This document shows, one piece after another, positions 39,315-39,339 of a DNA stretch of 39,339 nucleotides. Each line of letters opens with the position of its first letter. Positions within the stretch are counted from its first letter, which is position 1. The notes below the pieces were generated by a model, which was given only the letters and a program-made list of their open reading frames with translations, made no database searches and had not been told where the DNA came from. Made by a program: the position numbers and the translations under genes. This stretch comes from Candidatus Rokubacteria bacterium GWA2_70_23. Lineage in GTDB: Bacteria > Methylomirabilota > Methylomirabilia > Rokubacteriales > CSP1-6. The DNA is taken from contig MGBT01000118.1 of assembly GCA_001788395.1 (NCBI GenBank), forward strand, positions 1 to 39,339, written 5' to 3'.

Positions 39315-39339
39315 CCGTCACCTCCTGCTGGAGTTCCTG

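Overview
The window is a high-GC (roughly 70%) bacterial chromosome segment. Genes start freely with ATG or GTG and many neighbours overlap by 1-4 bases (GTGA, TGATG, ATGA). Gene content (dnaX-ybaB-recR, glycolate oxidase glcDEF, several CaiB/BaiF CoA-transferases, TPP enzymes, tRNAs with encoded CCA) fits a Gram-negative-type, probably uncultivated soil or groundwater lineage such as Candidatus Rokubacteria/Methylomirabilota. That placement is inference from style; no rRNA is present.

Layout. 1-2.8 kb: replication/repair operon dnaX (5' cut by the window), ybaB/ebfC, recR and a small membrane protein, then tRNA-Asn. 2.9-7.0 kb: a cupin and two unrelated zinc metallopeptidases with a small conserved protein, bracketed by two diverged direct repeats (a pseudogene and its intact parent). 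7.0-9.2 kb: a nucleotidyltransferase-fold/small-protein pair facing a TPP-dependent decarboxylase/synthase. 9.2-10.5 kb: a scar made of glcD/glcE edge sequence, an HsdM fragment and a broken acyl-CoA synthetase. 10.6-15.3 kb: a GIY-YIG protein and an opposing operon (TPR protein, two class III CoA-transferases, zinc-ribbon protein, Cys-rich protein). 15.7-18 kb: another gene graveyard (TPP-gene 3' fragment, broken DUF433/DUF5615 pair, IS91-like remnant) with one intact AAA/DUF4143 ATPase.

18-29 kb: glcD-glcE-glcF-moaB, then an HtrA protease, a secreted alpha/beta hydrolase and a metallo-beta-lactamase-fold hydrolase. These face a TauE-like permease, a PNPOx-fold protein and a secreted protein, followed by a dehydrogenase reduced by internal deletion and an RmlD-like reductase. 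30.0-30.3 kb: tRNA-His, tRNA-Arg and tRNA-Lys with a promoter and terminator.

30.4-37.5 kb is an accessory island next to the tRNAs. It holds a DUF4160/HTH pair under a palindromic promoter, a tyrosine-recombinase remnant and a truncated, frameshifted DUF3427 helicase. Next comes a 2.45-kb unit with 247-bp inverted repeats (4 mismatches, each with a 50-nt hairpin) around an AbiEii-like remnant and a HigB/HigA-ImmA toxin-antitoxin operon. An IS1634-family element follows. The window closes with a gluconolactonase/SMP-30 and uronate-dehydrogenase-like pair. The inverted-repeat unit is the best candidate for something undescribed. The repeated scars show that this stretch has been rearranged many times.
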